From Clostridia bacterium (GTDB taxonomy: Bacteria; Bacillota; Clostridia; Oscillospirales; Acutalibacteraceae), in contig JAFSAC010000012.1 in NCBI GenBank assembly GCA_017442265.1, forward strand, positions 1 to 36,779: a stretch of DNA of 36,779 bases. Direction: 5' to 3'. Numbering within the stretch: position 1 is the first letter of the stretch; each line of letters opens with the position of its first letter. Positions 23,057 to 31,888 of this stretch are shown here, in pieces. Both the position numbers and the translations under genes were made by a program. The notes beneath the pieces are model-generated. The model saw nothing but the letters and a program-made list of their open reading frames with translations. It was not told the DNA's origin and did not search any database.

Positions 23057-26000
23057 ATGGCGTTAGATAGCTTCAAACGCTTATTCTACAAGTTGATATT
23101 GACAGCCCTGTTTCTCACATTGACCTGGGTGACCGTCCTCGGTATTGCGGTGGAGGACACCCTCTCTATGGAACAGCAGGTGCGGTGTGGCTTCACCGAG
23201 CATACCCATACCGATAAGTGTTATCTTAACGGGTTGCTCCTGTGTAAACAGAAGGCACACACCCACTCGGAGAACTGTTATCTTGTGCTGTTGCAGGACA
23301 ATGACATCAACCGGCTGCTGCACACCGTGGAGCATAGCGCAGACAAAAGTCTGGAAGGGGTTTTGAATTCCGCTATGGGACAGGCGCTGGTGCTCAACGA
23401 GGAGTTAGCTCAAGAGCCGACCCCCTTGGTGCTGTCGTCGCAGGACATCGGCACGCTGAACGACACCATTGAGGATAACGGTATTCAGCCGGCGGTGGTG
23501 CTCAATGAGAATTTGGGAGCGGATAATTATCTCACCTATTCTCCCGATCTTTCTCCCTTGGCGGTGGGGGATCAGGCGGATAGCTCCAACCGGGCGGTCA
23601 ACTTCTACGTCATGCTGGACGGGAAGATCACCCTTATCGGCTCGGATGTGCTTGAGAATGCCAACCCTGATTATTATTCTTATGCCAACACGGTGGCGAT
23701 GTATACCGATCAACTGGAAACGAGTCTTACCACCAATAACATCAACAGCACCTATTATTTCCGGTATAATCGGAACGGCTCGGTGGATGCCACCTCCGAT
23801 TTTGGCAGCGATGCGACCTACGGTTCGAACAACGTGCGTTTCGGAAACTATTCTGATGCCCGGTACGTGCTGTTATGTACCCGTCAACGAAACTTTTTCA
23901 CCTATACCTACACGGCGGTTCCGTTTTACACGGTGACGTTGGATTACCGGAATACCGGTACCGACACCGCCACCCAGCGGGTATACGTCCAGTCGGGACG
24001 AAGCTCGGGACTGGCGCTCACCGACGAATTCTGGTGGTACGATGAAAACGGCACCCTGGTATCCGAACTGCCGGATGCCATTACCGAAACCACCACCCTG
24101 TACGCTCATTCCAAATCTTATACGGTGAATTTCGAGGATGCCGACGGGAACGAGGTGGCCTCCCCGCAGGACGGGATGCCGGAGAACGGTCTGCTGACCG
24201 TCACCCTGCCCACTGTTGCCGGGAAGGAAAACTGGTATTGGGTGGACAAGTCCTCCGGCGGCGAGGTATACTACCGCACCGGAGAAACGGTTCAGGTGGC
24301 CGGCAGTACCGTGTTTGTGCTTACCCCGGAATCCTTTACCGTCACCTTGGTGTACGATACCGGCCAGGTGCGAAGCCGAACGGTCGGATACCGGGAAACC
24401 TTCGTGTTTGATACCCTGCCGGACGGCTGGATGTGGTCGGACGAGGGTGGGATACGGTATCTTTCCGGTGAGCAATCACCGCCCATAATGCAGAATATCA
24501 CCTACCGCGCGACCTCCCGCGAGGTAGCGGTGTATTATAACGTCAACTTCCCCGCCGGCGCGGTGAACGTGGTGGATGAGGTGCCGACCATTGCCGGCAC
24601 CACAGCCGGCACCCTTACCGACACGGCGAAGGGCGGTGTCCCGCTGATTATCCGGGACTTGACCTCCCGCACCGCCCGCCGGCAGATCAGTAACTCGAAC
24701 CTCGAAAGTGTCACCTACTACTTCAAAGGTTGGCAGGTGGTCGGCACCGACGTGATGCTGTTGCCGGACGCGTCGATCAGCTGGAAGGAGCTGTCGGGGT
24801 ACATAGCGGAGAATGGTACCGTGTCGTTGCAAGGTGTCTGGGACGAGGGCGGCCGGTATAACAGCGCCTCCTTCTTCGTCCGGTTTGACTCGGCGGCGGT
24901 GGACACCGGCGGAAACATTACCAGTCAGCCCTCCGAAAACTACACCCCTGAGCTGTTTAATACCCACGTCGGCGGTATCGACACCTCGCTTTCCGATCAA
25001 GAGATCCGGGAAAAGTACGAGATCGCGGACGAAACCTCCGAAAACTCCTATATCGGTGACCAGGCGATCCGGGCGATGTACGGCGAAAAAGCGACCGGCG
25101 CGTGGTTCTACGATTTTCCGAGCGACGAGTACGTGTTTTCTTACCTGAAAGAGTATCTTGCCAACAACCCGGGTAAAAGTTTGACCTATGAAGGCAAGGC
25201 GGTGGACCCGGCTCAACTGAACCACGATTATTACGAGATCCGTTGGTACGTGTTCAAATTGGAAGGCAGTTCCTGGCACGTGGACGGTAAGGTGCTCAAA
25301 AAAGAAGGCGTGGTGGCGGTTGAAAAGGTGTTTGGCGGCGACGATACGGTGCTGCAGGCCGAAAAGGACGGCTTCTACATATTAGCGGAAAACGGCACGC
25401 TGGATGAAAACGGCGAGTTTGTTCCGTATCCCCATAACGGTGATCTTTTCAAAGAGTACCTTTTGGTAGTAAATGATAAGGGCGCCGCGGCGCTGAGAAA
25501 TCAATACCCTGATGCCGAAATATTGGTGTTTACCAGCGAAGGGGAAAATCATCACCGGTACCGTTGGGTGATCGAAGGGGTAGAACTGGGCGAATTCTGG
25601 CATATAGAAGAATTCCCGGTGGAGATTCCCGGGTATAGCTGCTACGCCGAATATACCGCCTACGATACCGACGGGCATCATACGGCGATCGCTGAATACG
25701 GCACCCGGGCGAAGGTAATCGGAAAGACCTTCGCATTAGACGAGGACCCCGATCAGGGCTTAATGGTGGATTTCCATAACTACTATTATCCGGTCGAAAC
25801 CATTGTCATCAAAAAAGAGGACGGAAAGACCGGCCGTCCGATCGGCGGCGCCGCTTTCGAATTGTGGCAGAACGGTCAGCGGATGACCTTCAATTATAAC
25901 GAAACCACCGGCCAGTACGAACGGGACGAAGGGGATCGGGGTGCTGTAACCCGGATCACCACCAGTTTGGACGGCTATTCGGTCATCGCCACCACCGGCT

Positions 26001-27067
26001 TCAGTTATGAATACGGGGACGTGGAGATAAAAGAGGTGGTATCCCCTGCGGGTTACGACCCGGCGCCGGTCATCACCATCGGCAAGGATGTAAACGGTCA
26101 TATCCTCATTAAAGATATCGAAGGCAAATCGGCGGAGCAATGGAGCGACATCGCCGAGGTTCCGAACGATGACGTGCTGGTGGTGAAGGATTACGCCGCC
26201 GAGTATATCAGCGTCACGGTAGAAAAGGTGTGGAACACCGGCAGTCCGGCGGACAGCGTGGTTATGGTGTTGCAGGCCAACGGACAGAATGCGGCGGCTT
26301 TGTTCCCCGGCATGGCGAACGTGCAGACGACCTTAAGTGGAGCCAACGCGTGGAAATACACCTGGACAAACCTCCCGCGGTACGCTAACGGCGAGATGGT
26401 GACCTGGGGGGTTAAGGAGATCGTCATCGGCGGAAAACCGACCTTAGCTGACGGTGTCACCTTTGCCAACTGGACGGTGACCTACGCACCGGGGGTGGCG
26501 GCCGATACCGATGGGGACGGGGACGTGGACAACTGGAAGTTCACCGTTATCAACGCCCAAAAGCGAATTCAGATGATCCTCACCAAGGTGGGTACCGACG
26601 GGAAGATCCTTCCCGGCAGTGTATTTACGTTAGAACAGGTGGAGCTGGTCAATGGGGTATGGAAGCCGGTCACCGGCACCCTCGTTAACACCCAGACCAC
26701 CGACTCAAACGGTATGCTCACCTTTGACAACCTGACGGCGGACGTGTACTACCGACTGACCGAAATCAAGGCATCCGACGGCTACTACGTGACCGTGCCG
26801 CCTACCGTTCTCACGATGGATGCGGACGGCAACATCAAGCGGGTGCTGGATGACGGTACGCTGGCACAGTTGTACGATCCCGTTATTGAGGTGACCGGCC
26901 CGTTTAATATCCGGGTGACAAACCTGCAGATGACCGCCCTGCCCGAAACCGGCGGGTCGGGAACAAACCGGTATATACAGAGCGGAGGTATGCTGATGCT
27001 GTTATCGGCGCTGGCTCTGTGGATATACAAAAATAATCGCAGAAAGGAGGGAACGGATACCTCCTGA
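23057..27067 (+). CDS. Large LPETG pilus adhesin / tip pilin with Cna-B domains
   Basis: A 1336-aa surface protein. An N-terminal hydrophobic export segment (11-31) precedes two C-x4-HxH-x3-C units (Cys44-Cys55 and Cys63-Cys74). A long beta-rich region holds several YTVTLDY/YTVNFED-like modules. The C-terminal third has Cna-B/SpaA-type domains (IVIKKEDGKTGRPIGGAAFEL ... VEIKEVVSPAGY; VTVEKVWNTG; ILTKVGTDGKILPGSVFTLEQ ... YRLTEIKASDGYY) with Lys and Glu placed for isopeptide bonds. LPETG is at 1295-1299, then a TM helix and a basic tail. It likely sits at the pilus tip and is joined by the class C sortase downstream. AGGAGG lies 9 bases before the ATG. The ligand is not known. Confidence 0.9.
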   Translation: MALDSFKRLFYKLILTALFLTLTWVTVLGIAVEDTLSMEQQVRCGFTEHTHTDKCYLNGLLLCKQKAHTHSENCYLVLLQDNDINRLLHTVEHSADKSLEGVLNSAMGQALVLNEELAQEPTPLVLSSQDIGTLNDTIEDNGIQPAVVLNENLGADNYLTYSPDLSPLAVGDQADSSNRAVNFYVMLDGKITLIGSDVLENANPDYYSYANTVAMYTDQLETSLTTNNINSTYYFRYNRNGSVDATSDFGSDATYGSNNVRFGNYSDARYVLLCTRQRNFFTYTYTAVPFYTVTLDYRNTGTDTATQRVYVQSGRSSGLALTDEFWWYDENGTLVSELPDAITETTTLYAHSKSYTVNFEDADGNEVASPQDGMPENGLLTVTLPTVAGKENWYWVDKSSGGEVYYRTGETVQVAGSTVFVLTPESFTVTLVYDTGQVRSRTVGYRETFVFDTLPDGWMWSDEGGIRYLSGEQSPPIMQNITYRATSREVAVYYNVNFPAGAVNVVDEVPTIAGTTAGTLTDTAKGGVPLIIRDLTSRTARRQISNSNLESVTYYFKGWQVVGTDVMLLPDASISWKELSGYIAENGTVSLQGVWDEGGRYNSASFFVRFDSAAVDTGGNITSQPSENYTPELFNTHVGGIDTSLSDQEIREKYEIADETSENSYIGDQAIRAMYGEKATGAWFYDFPSDEYVFSYLKEYLANNPGKSLTYEGKAVDPAQLNHDYYEIRWYVFKLEGSSWHVDGKVLKKEGVVAVEKVFGGDDTVLQAEKDGFYILAENGTLDENGEFVPYPHNGDLFKEYLLVVNDKGAAALRNQYPDAEILVFTSEGENHHRYRWVIEGVELGEFWHIEEFPVEIPGYSCYAEYTAYDTDGHHTAIAEYGTRAKVIGKTFALDEDPDQGLMVDFHNYYYPVETIVIKKEDGKTGRPIGGAAFELWQNGQRMTFNYNETTGQYERDEGDRGAVTRITTSLDGYSVIATTGFSYEYGDVEIKEVVSPAGYDPAPVITIGKDVNGHILIKDIEGKSAEQWSDIAEVPNDDVLVVKDYAAEYISVTVEKVWNTGSPADSVVMVLQANGQNAAALFPGMANVQTTLSGANAWKYTWTNLPRYANGEMVTWGVKEIVIGGKPTLADGVTFANWTVTYAPGVAADTDGDGDVDNWKFTVINAQKRIQMILTKVGTDGKILPGSVFTLEQVELVNGVWKPVTGTLVNTQTTDSNGMLTFDNLTADVYYRLTEIKASDGYYVTVPPTVLTMDADGNIKRVLDDGTLAQLYDPVIEVTGPFNIRVTNLQMTALPETGGSGTNRYIQSGGMLMLLSALALWIYKNNRRKEGTDTS

Positions 27068-27126
27068 TGCGAATGAAACGTTGTTATCAAACCCAATCAA
27101 AAACCACAAAAGAAAGGAAGAAAACT

Positions 27127-28590
27127 ATGAAACTGACCAAGAAAATCGCAACCCTGGCACTCACCCTGATCCTGGTTCTGACGCTGGCTGTTCCGGCATT
27201 GGCGGCGGACCCGGTCGGCGGCACCCTCACCGTGAAGGGCGCCACCCTCACCAATCCTGACGACTATACCAAGTACACCGTGTACAAAATGCTGACCGTT
27301 CAGGACGGTAACACCGATCTGGAAAACAAGTATACCGTCGACGACAACTGGAAGCCGTTTGTCACCCGTGAAGACATGGAAGACTATTTTGTCGTCAAAG
27401 AGACGGCAGACGGCACCTACGTGGTGTGGGCGAAAAACACCACCTCTATCGCCGATGCGGCCGCCATTGCGGAGCTGGCGAGAAAATTTGTGACCGACAA
27501 CCAGACCGTTGCCAACGCCACCAAGGTGGGCGAGGTGACCGTGAACGGTGCGGCTCTTCCCATTCCGACCAACGGTTATTATTTGCTGGTTCCGGATAAC
27601 CAAACCGCCAGCGGCGTCGTGGTGGTGAAAAACGGACGGGCGATCGAGGTTACTGAGAAATCGGTGGCTCCCGGTATGCCCACCATTGAAAAACTGGTTT
27701 ATGAGGATTCCATTCAGGGCTACACCACCGCTAATACCGCAGACGTGGGTAGTAAGATTCAGTACAAGGTCACCATTATCGCCGGACAGGGCGCTTCCGA
27801 GTACGTGCTGCACGATCATGTGGATGAGCACATCACCTTTGACCCCGCTTCGGTGAAGATCACCCGCGGCGGTAACGAGGTACAGGCATCTGAATTTGAT
27901 CTGGTTACCACCGGCATCACCGACGGTTGCACCTTCCACATTGTATTCGATAAAGAATGGTGTAAAGGCCTCAACGAAGGCGCTGTGATCGTGGTGACCT
28001 ACGAAGGCACCCTGATCGGTGAGGAGCAGAACGGTGAATGGAGCGAAGTGGATACCGATACCGATCACAAGAACACTGCGTATCTGACCCATACTGCCGC
28101 CGCGGTTAAGACCGACGAGACCTTCGTTTCCACCCAGACCTATGAACTCAACGTGTTAAAACAGGATCAGAATCAGGCGCCGTTGGAAGGCGCTGGCTTC
28201 GTGCTCCGCGACAACGAGAAAAACTATTATAAGTATGAAAACGGTGTCGTGTCCTGGGTGACCGACATCAACGACGCCACCGAATATTTCTCGGATGAGA
28301 ACGGCAAACTCCGCTTCTACGGCCTGGACGCTGAGATTATGTATTTGGTGGAGAAAACCGTCCCCGGCGGCTATACCGGTGTGGAGGAGACCCAGGTCAA
28401 CCTGAAGAGCGGCAGTGTCAAGGCCGGCAATGCGGTTGAGGTGATCAAGGTCACCAACACCCTGGGCCAGGCATTGCCCGAAACCGGCGGCATCGGTACC
28501 ACCGTGTTCTATATCGGCGGTGCCGTTCTGGTGGTTTGCGCGCTGGTTGTGCTGATCGTGATGAAGAAGAAGGACAACAAAGCGGAATAA
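27127..28590 (+). CDS. LPETG major (backbone) pilin
   Basis: A 487-aa protein with a signal peptide (cleavage after ALA near residue 27) and a mature part built of fimbrial isopeptide (D2-type) and Cna-B/SpaA domains: PTIEKLVYEDS ... VGSKIQYKVTI, and a C-terminal domain with YELNVLKQDQNQAPLEGAGF and YLVEKTVPGGY (E-box-like). The sorting signal LPETG (450-454) is followed by a hydrophobic stretch and KKKDNK. Size and domain order are those of Gram-positive shaft pilins. AAAGGA precedes ATG 27127; in-frame sequence upstream overlaps the end of the adhesin gene. A strong palindrome follows the gene and may raise its mRNA level relative to the sortases. Confidence 0.92.
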   Translation: MKLTKKIATLALTLILVLTLAVPALAADPVGGTLTVKGATLTNPDDYTKYTVYKMLTVQDGNTDLENKYTVDDNWKPFVTREDMEDYFVVKETADGTYVVWAKNTTSIADAAAIAELARKFVTDNQTVANATKVGEVTVNGAALPIPTNGYYLLVPDNQTASGVVVVKNGRAIEVTEKSVAPGMPTIEKLVYEDSIQGYTTANTADVGSKIQYKVTIIAGQGASEYVLHDHVDEHITFDPASVKITRGGNEVQASEFDLVTTGITDGCTFHIVFDKEWCKGLNEGAVIVVTYEGTLIGEEQNGEWSEVDTDTDHKNTAYLTHTAAAVKTDETFVSTQTYELNVLKQDQNQAPLEGAGFVLRDNEKNYYKYENGVVSWVTDINDATEYFSDENGKLRFYGLDAEIMYLVEKTVPGGYTGVEETQVNLKSGSVKAGNAVEVIKVTNTLGQALPETGGIGTTVFYIGGAVLVVCALVVLIVMKKKDNKAE

Positions 28591-28607
28591 GTCATTTTGC
28601 GGTATTC

Positions 28608-28635
28608 TCCCCCCGACCCGGCCGGGTCGGGGGGA
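28608..28635. repeat. Perfect 28-base GC palindrome after the major pilin gene
   Basis: T-C6-GACCCGG is followed at once by its exact reverse complement. As RNA it forms a 12-13 bp, almost all G-C hairpin with a tiny loop. There is no T-tract, so it is not a normal intrinsic terminator. It lies 18 bases after the pilin stop and 39 bases before the sortase start. A role as 3' stabiliser or processing boundary of the pilin mRNA is inferred. Confidence 0.7.
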
Positions 28636-28673
28636 TGCCGCCCGTATGACAACCGAAAGGAGAGTTCTGCCAA

Positions 28674-29528
28674 ATGAAAAACCGCGTGTTTTATATTGTT
28701 TTGGTGCTGGTGTTTTTGGCAGGATTGTCCTTGCTGTTGTACCCGACCGTCAGCAATGCGTATAATAGCTGGCTGCAGTCGAGAGCGGTTGCTGAATACA
28801 CGGCGCAGACCGGTAAAATGGATCAGCAGATCTATGAGCGGGAAATGGAGAAGGCGCAGACCTTTAATACGGAGCTTTTGAACCGTGAAAACCCGTTTAC
28901 CTTGCCGGAGGAGATGCTTGCTCGGTATAACGAAACGCTGGCGGTGACCGACGGCGGCATTATGGCGTATATCAAAATTCCGGCGGTGGACGTGACCCTG
29001 CCGATCGCTCACGGCACCTCGGACGAGGTGCTGAAGGATAAGATCGGGCATCTCGAATGGAGTTCTCTGCCGGTGGGCGGGAAAAACACCCACTGTGTCA
29101 TTTCGGGTCACCGGGGGTTGCCCTCGTCCGAACTGTTTACCAACATCGACCACCTCGAGGTGGGGGATAAGTTTTATCTCTACGTGTTGGGACAAACGCT
29201 GGAATATCAGGTGTGTCATATTGCGGTGGTGGAACCGCACGACCAGCGGCTTTTGCGGGTGGAGGAAGGACAGGATCTCGTCACCCTGGTGACCTGCACC
29301 CCTTACGGTATCAACTCCCACCGCCTGTTGGTGCGTGGCATCCGCACCGGTACCCAGTCGGGGGATATGCCGGTGAACGGCCAGGTGAAAAACGAGGTGG
29401 CGATTGTCGACGTGCTGGTGCTGGTGATGATCATGCTGGTGGTCGCCGCCGTGGTCGCATTTATATGGGTGCTGTTGAGTAACAATCAAAAGAAAGGGGG
29501 ACGGCATTATGCTAAGAAAGATCGCTAA
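28674..29528 (+). CDS. Class C (pilin-polymerising) sortase
   Basis: A 284-aa membrane enzyme with an N-terminal TM helix (about 5-24) and a second one near 244-269, as in class C sortases. Catalytic residues: His146 in SGHRG, Cys208 in TLVTCTPYG, Arg217 in NSHRLLVRG. The lid region before the core reads ENPF in place of the usual DP(F/W/Y). It joins LPETG pilins through isopeptide bonds. AAAGGAGAG lies upstream of the ATG. Its 3' end overlaps the next pilin gene by 20 bases. Confidence 0.93.
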   Translation: MKNRVFYIVLVLVFLAGLSLLLYPTVSNAYNSWLQSRAVAEYTAQTGKMDQQIYEREMEKAQTFNTELLNRENPFTLPEEMLARYNETLAVTDGGIMAYIKIPAVDVTLPIAHGTSDEVLKDKIGHLEWSSLPVGGKNTHCVISGHRGLPSSELFTNIDHLEVGDKFYLYVLGQTLEYQVCHIAVVEPHDQRLLRVEEGQDLVTLVTCTPYGINSHRLLVRGIRTGTQSGDMPVNGQVKNEVAIVDVLVLVMIMLVVAAVVAFIWVLLSNNQKKGGRHYAKKDR

Positions 29529-30108
29529 ATTCTCGTTTGTGTTGGTTTTGTGTATGCTGTTTGCCGTCCCGGTATCGGCCGCCCGGCAGGGGAGCTTTAC
29601 GCTGAAAAATCTGGAAAATGAAGTGGTATTGTACCCGGTAGCGGATGAAAACGGGGTGCCCGCAGGGGATTTTGCGGGCGCTGTCGACCGCCTGACCCAA
29701 AATCATTTGACCCCGGCTATGGCGAAAACGCTGTATGATCGTATCGGGGAAAACCATACCGGCTCCACCTCTTTGTCCCCCGACCCGCAAGGGGAGATGA
29801 CCTTTTCCTCGTTGGAGGAGGGGTGGTATCTGGTGGTAAGCCGGGCGGAAAAACCGGAATTTGCCCCCTTTTTGGTGGCGATTCCGATGATTATTAACGG
29901 GGAATCGATGTATGATTTAGAGGCGGAGCCGAAGGTGGAAAGTCCCGTGACCCCGCCCACCACCTCCACCCCCGAAAACCCCCGGCCCAACATCCCGCAG
30001 ACCGGGGTGGTGTTATGGCCGAAATACCTGCTGTTAATGGCAGGCGCGTTACTCATCACGGTGGGGGTGGTGGAAACGGTGGCCGGACGGGAGAAACGCC
30101 ATGAATAA
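29509..30108 (+). CDS. Small IPQTG-type minor (basal) pilin
   Basis: A 199-aa exported protein: signal peptide ending VSA near residue 24, a single Cna-B-like domain (GSFTLKNLENEVVLYPVA ... FSSLEEGWYLVV), a Pro/Thr-rich stalk (PVTPPTTSTPENPRP), then IPQTG at 162-166, a TM helix and the tail REKRHE. The Pro-rich C-terminal stalk and small size are like basal pilins that fix the fibre to the wall. Its sorting motif differs from the LPETG of the other two pilins. AAAGGGGG precedes ATG 29509. It overlaps both neighbours, so it is translationally coupled. Confidence 0.85.
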   Translation: MLRKIAKFSFVLVLCMLFAVPVSAARQGSFTLKNLENEVVLYPVADENGVPAGDFAGAVDRLTQNHLTPAMAKTLYDRIGENHTGSTSLSPDPQGEMTFSSLEEGWYLVVSRAEKPEFAPFLVAIPMIINGESMYDLEAEPKVESPVTPPTTSTPENPRPNIPQTGVVLWPKYLLLMAGALLITVGVVETVAGREKRHE

Positions 30109-30682
30109 ACGGCAAAAACGGGGAATAGCTACCGTCCTGATCGGCCTTGTCCTTTTGCTGTCCGGGCTGTTGGTCCATTGGTTACAGCAGCAGGAGGATA
30201 TCACCGCCGGCGACCGGTCGGCGGCGCTTTTGGAACAGTTGGATGATGATACGGCGGCGATCGCCCCCGGCGGGAAGGATATCGCGTTGCCGGAAAAAAC
30301 CTATGAGGGATACACGCTGATCGGGGATATCGAGGTGGCTTCCGCCGGCATCCGCTTGCCGGTATTGAATGATTGGAACGAGAAGATGCTGAAAGTAGCC
30401 CCCTGCCGGTATCAAGGCACCCTTACCGGCGGCGATATGATCATTATGGCGCATAACTATCAGCATCATTTTCGCTTTTTGCAGACGGTTAAAATAGGCA
30501 CAGGTGTCACCTTCACTAACACGGCGGGGGTGGAATACCGTTACCGGGTGGCGAAGGTGGAACGGTTGCACCGCACCGAAGGGGAACAGCTCCCCTCCGC
30601 CGATTATCCGCTCACCCTGTTTACCTGTACGCCGGGCGGTATCGAGCGGGTGGTGGTCCGCTGTGAAAAGGAGACGGAATAA
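30101..30682 (+). CDS. Second sortase (single N-terminal anchor, non-class C)
   Basis: A 193-aa protein with one N-terminal TM helix (about 9-27) and a compact sortase domain. His118 is in MAHNYQHHF, Cys176 in LTLFTCTPGG, and Arg183 in GGIERVVVRCE. It has no lid and no C-terminal TM, unlike the class C enzyme upstream. It follows the IPQTG pilin with an 8-base overlap, so it may be the housekeeping-type enzyme that attaches that pilin or the finished pilus to peptidoglycan. The subclass (B/D-like) is uncertain. Confidence 0.88.
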   Translation: MNKRQKRGIATVLIGLVLLLSGLLVHWLQQQEDITAGDRSAALLEQLDDDTAAIAPGGKDIALPEKTYEGYTLIGDIEVASAGIRLPVLNDWNEKMLKVAPCRYQGTLTGGDMIIMAHNYQHHFRFLQTVKIGTGVTFTNTAGVEYRYRVAKVERLHRTEGEQLPSADYPLTLFTCTPGGIERVVVRCEKETE

Positions 30683-31158
30683 TGTTCAGAAAACTCACTC
30701 GCAAAAACCGGGAACTGCCGTTTGATGATTGTGTTCACTTGCTGAAAAATGAAAAAAGAGGGGTTTTGTCGGTGAACGGCGACGGCGGCTATCCGTATGG
30801 TATGCCGATGAACCATTGGTATAACGAAGAGGACGGTAAGATCTACTTTCACTGCGGAAAAACCGGACACCGGCTGGACTCTCTGCTCAAAGACGGGAAG
30901 GTGTCTTTTTGTGTGTACGATGAAGGATACCGTCAGCCGGGCGAATGGGCGCTCAACGTAAAAAGCGTGATCGTATTCGGGAAGATCGAGGTGGTGGACG
31001 ACCGGGAAAGGGTTGCGGATGTGACAAGGAAACTCAGTTACAAGTTCACCCGGGATAAAGCGTATATTGAGGCGGAAATTGAGGGACACGCTCATAACAC
31101 GCTGTTGCTCGCCTTGACCCCGGAGCATATTTGCGGAAAACGGGTGCAAGAATCCTAA
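30682..31158 (+). CDS. Flavin-binding pyridoxamine-5'-phosphate-oxidase-like protein (NimA family)
   Basis: A 158-aa split-barrel flavoprotein: GVLSVNGDGGYPYGMPMNHWY, then GKIYFHCGKTGHRLDSL and VSFCVYDEG, the pattern of NimA-type (nitroimidazole resistance) PNPOx-like proteins. His of FHCGKTGH and nearby residues normally contact FMN. The start overlaps the stop of the sortase gene (TAATG), so it is co-translated with the pilus operon, although no link to pili is known. A general redox or detoxifying role is likely. Ends at a terminator. Confidence 0.85.
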   Translation: MFRKLTRKNRELPFDDCVHLLKNEKRGVLSVNGDGGYPYGMPMNHWYNEEDGKIYFHCGKTGHRLDSLLKDGKVSFCVYDEGYRQPGEWALNVKSVIVFGKIEVVDDRERVADVTRKLSYKFTRDKAYIEAEIEGHAHNTLLLALTPEHICGKRVQES

Positions 31159-31160
31159 TG

Positions 31161-31197
31161 AAAATATCCTCGGAACCTGTCCGGGGATATTTTTTCT
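31161..31197 (+). terminator. Terminator of the pilus operon
   Basis: Stem AAATATCCTCGG / CCGGGGATATTT with one G-U pair, followed by a T-rich tail. Confidence 0.85.
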
Positions 31198-31207
31198 TTT
31201 GTCACTC

Positions 31208-31236
31208 TTTACTTTCCGAAAAAGGTGTGGTATCTT
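31208..31236 (+). promoter_or_regulatory. Promoter of the pyrophosphatase gene
   Basis: TTTACT (31208-31213), 17-base spacer ending TGG (extended -10), TATCTT (31231-31236). Confidence 0.5.
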
Positions 31237-31273
31237 CAATATAGAACCACAGTCCGGTAAAGGAGTGACCGCT

Positions 31274-31765
31274 ATGAACTACGTAGAAAACACCGTGATC
31301 GAGATCCCTATGGGGTCGAAAAATAAATATGAACTGGATAAGGACACCGGCCGGATCGTGCTGGATCGGGTGCTGTACGCCTCGATGATGTACCCGGCGG
31401 AATACGGCATTTTAGAGAACACGCTTGCCCCCGACGGAGATGCGCTGGACGTGCTGGTCATCTGCTCCGATCCCACCTTCCCCGGCTGTGTGGTGCCGGC
31501 ACGGGTGCTCGGATATCTCAGTATGATCGACGGCGGCAAGCTGGATTATAAGATCATCACGGTGGTGGATTGCGATCCGCGGTATGAGAACATTACCGAG
31601 ATCGAGCATCTGTCCCCCTTCGTGCTCAAGGAGATCGCCAACTTCTTTGCCAACTATAAGGTGTTGCAGGGCATCTCGGTGGAGGTCGGCGATTATCAAG
31701 GGCGGGAGCAAGCGATGAAGATCATCGAACAGTGCCGCCAAGCGTATAAAGATGCGAACGGTTGA
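31274..31765 (+). CDS. ppa: Inorganic pyrophosphatase, family I
   Basis: A 163-aa soluble enzyme that hydrolyses pyrophosphate to phosphate. ENTVIEIPMGSKNKYE at the N-terminus, YPAEYGIL, the metal signature DGDALDVLV (usually D-x-D-P-x-D, here Ala for Pro), CDPRY and HFxxYKxL-like NFFANYKVL in the C-terminal part fit soluble family I pyrophosphatases. Length is typical. AAGGAG lies 9-10 bases before ATG 31274. Single gene between terminators. It helps pull PPi-releasing reactions such as those of the two AMP-forming ligases in this window; this is general chemistry, not evidence of a specific link. Confidence 0.93.
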   Translation: MNYVENTVIEIPMGSKNKYELDKDTGRIVLDRVLYASMMYPAEYGILENTLAPDGDALDVLVICSDPTFPGCVVPARVLGYLSMIDGGKLDYKIITVVDCDPRYENITEIEHLSPFVLKEIANFFANYKVLQGISVEVGDYQGREQAMKIIEQCRQAYKDANG

Positions 31766-31768
31766 TGA

Positions 31769-31800
31769 GATATCCCCGGATTTCCGGGGATATTTTTTTA
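31769..31800 (+). terminator. Terminator of the pyrophosphatase gene
   Basis: Perfect ATATCCCCGG / CCGGGGATAT stem (31770-31779 with 31784-31793), loop ATTT, T7 tail. Confidence 0.92.
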
Positions 31801-31830
31801 TATAAAGGGAAGAATAATCAATAAAAATAC

Positions 31831-31858
31831 TTGCATTTTGGCTGTTTTGTGCTATAAT
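31831..31858 (+). promoter_or_regulatory. Promoter of the amidohydrolase gene
   Basis: TTGCAT (31831-31836), 16-base spacer ending TGC (extended -10), TATAAT (31853-31858), 30 bases before the ATG. Confidence 0.75.
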
Positions 31859-31888
31859 ACCCGGTGTTTTTCACGGAGGCGAACATTT

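Noticed and set aside
27097..29507. Two minus-strand open frames of about 330 codons opposite the pilin and sortase genes
   Set aside because: They overlap genes with clear motifs on the plus strand and have His/Gly/Arg-rich nonsense compositions.
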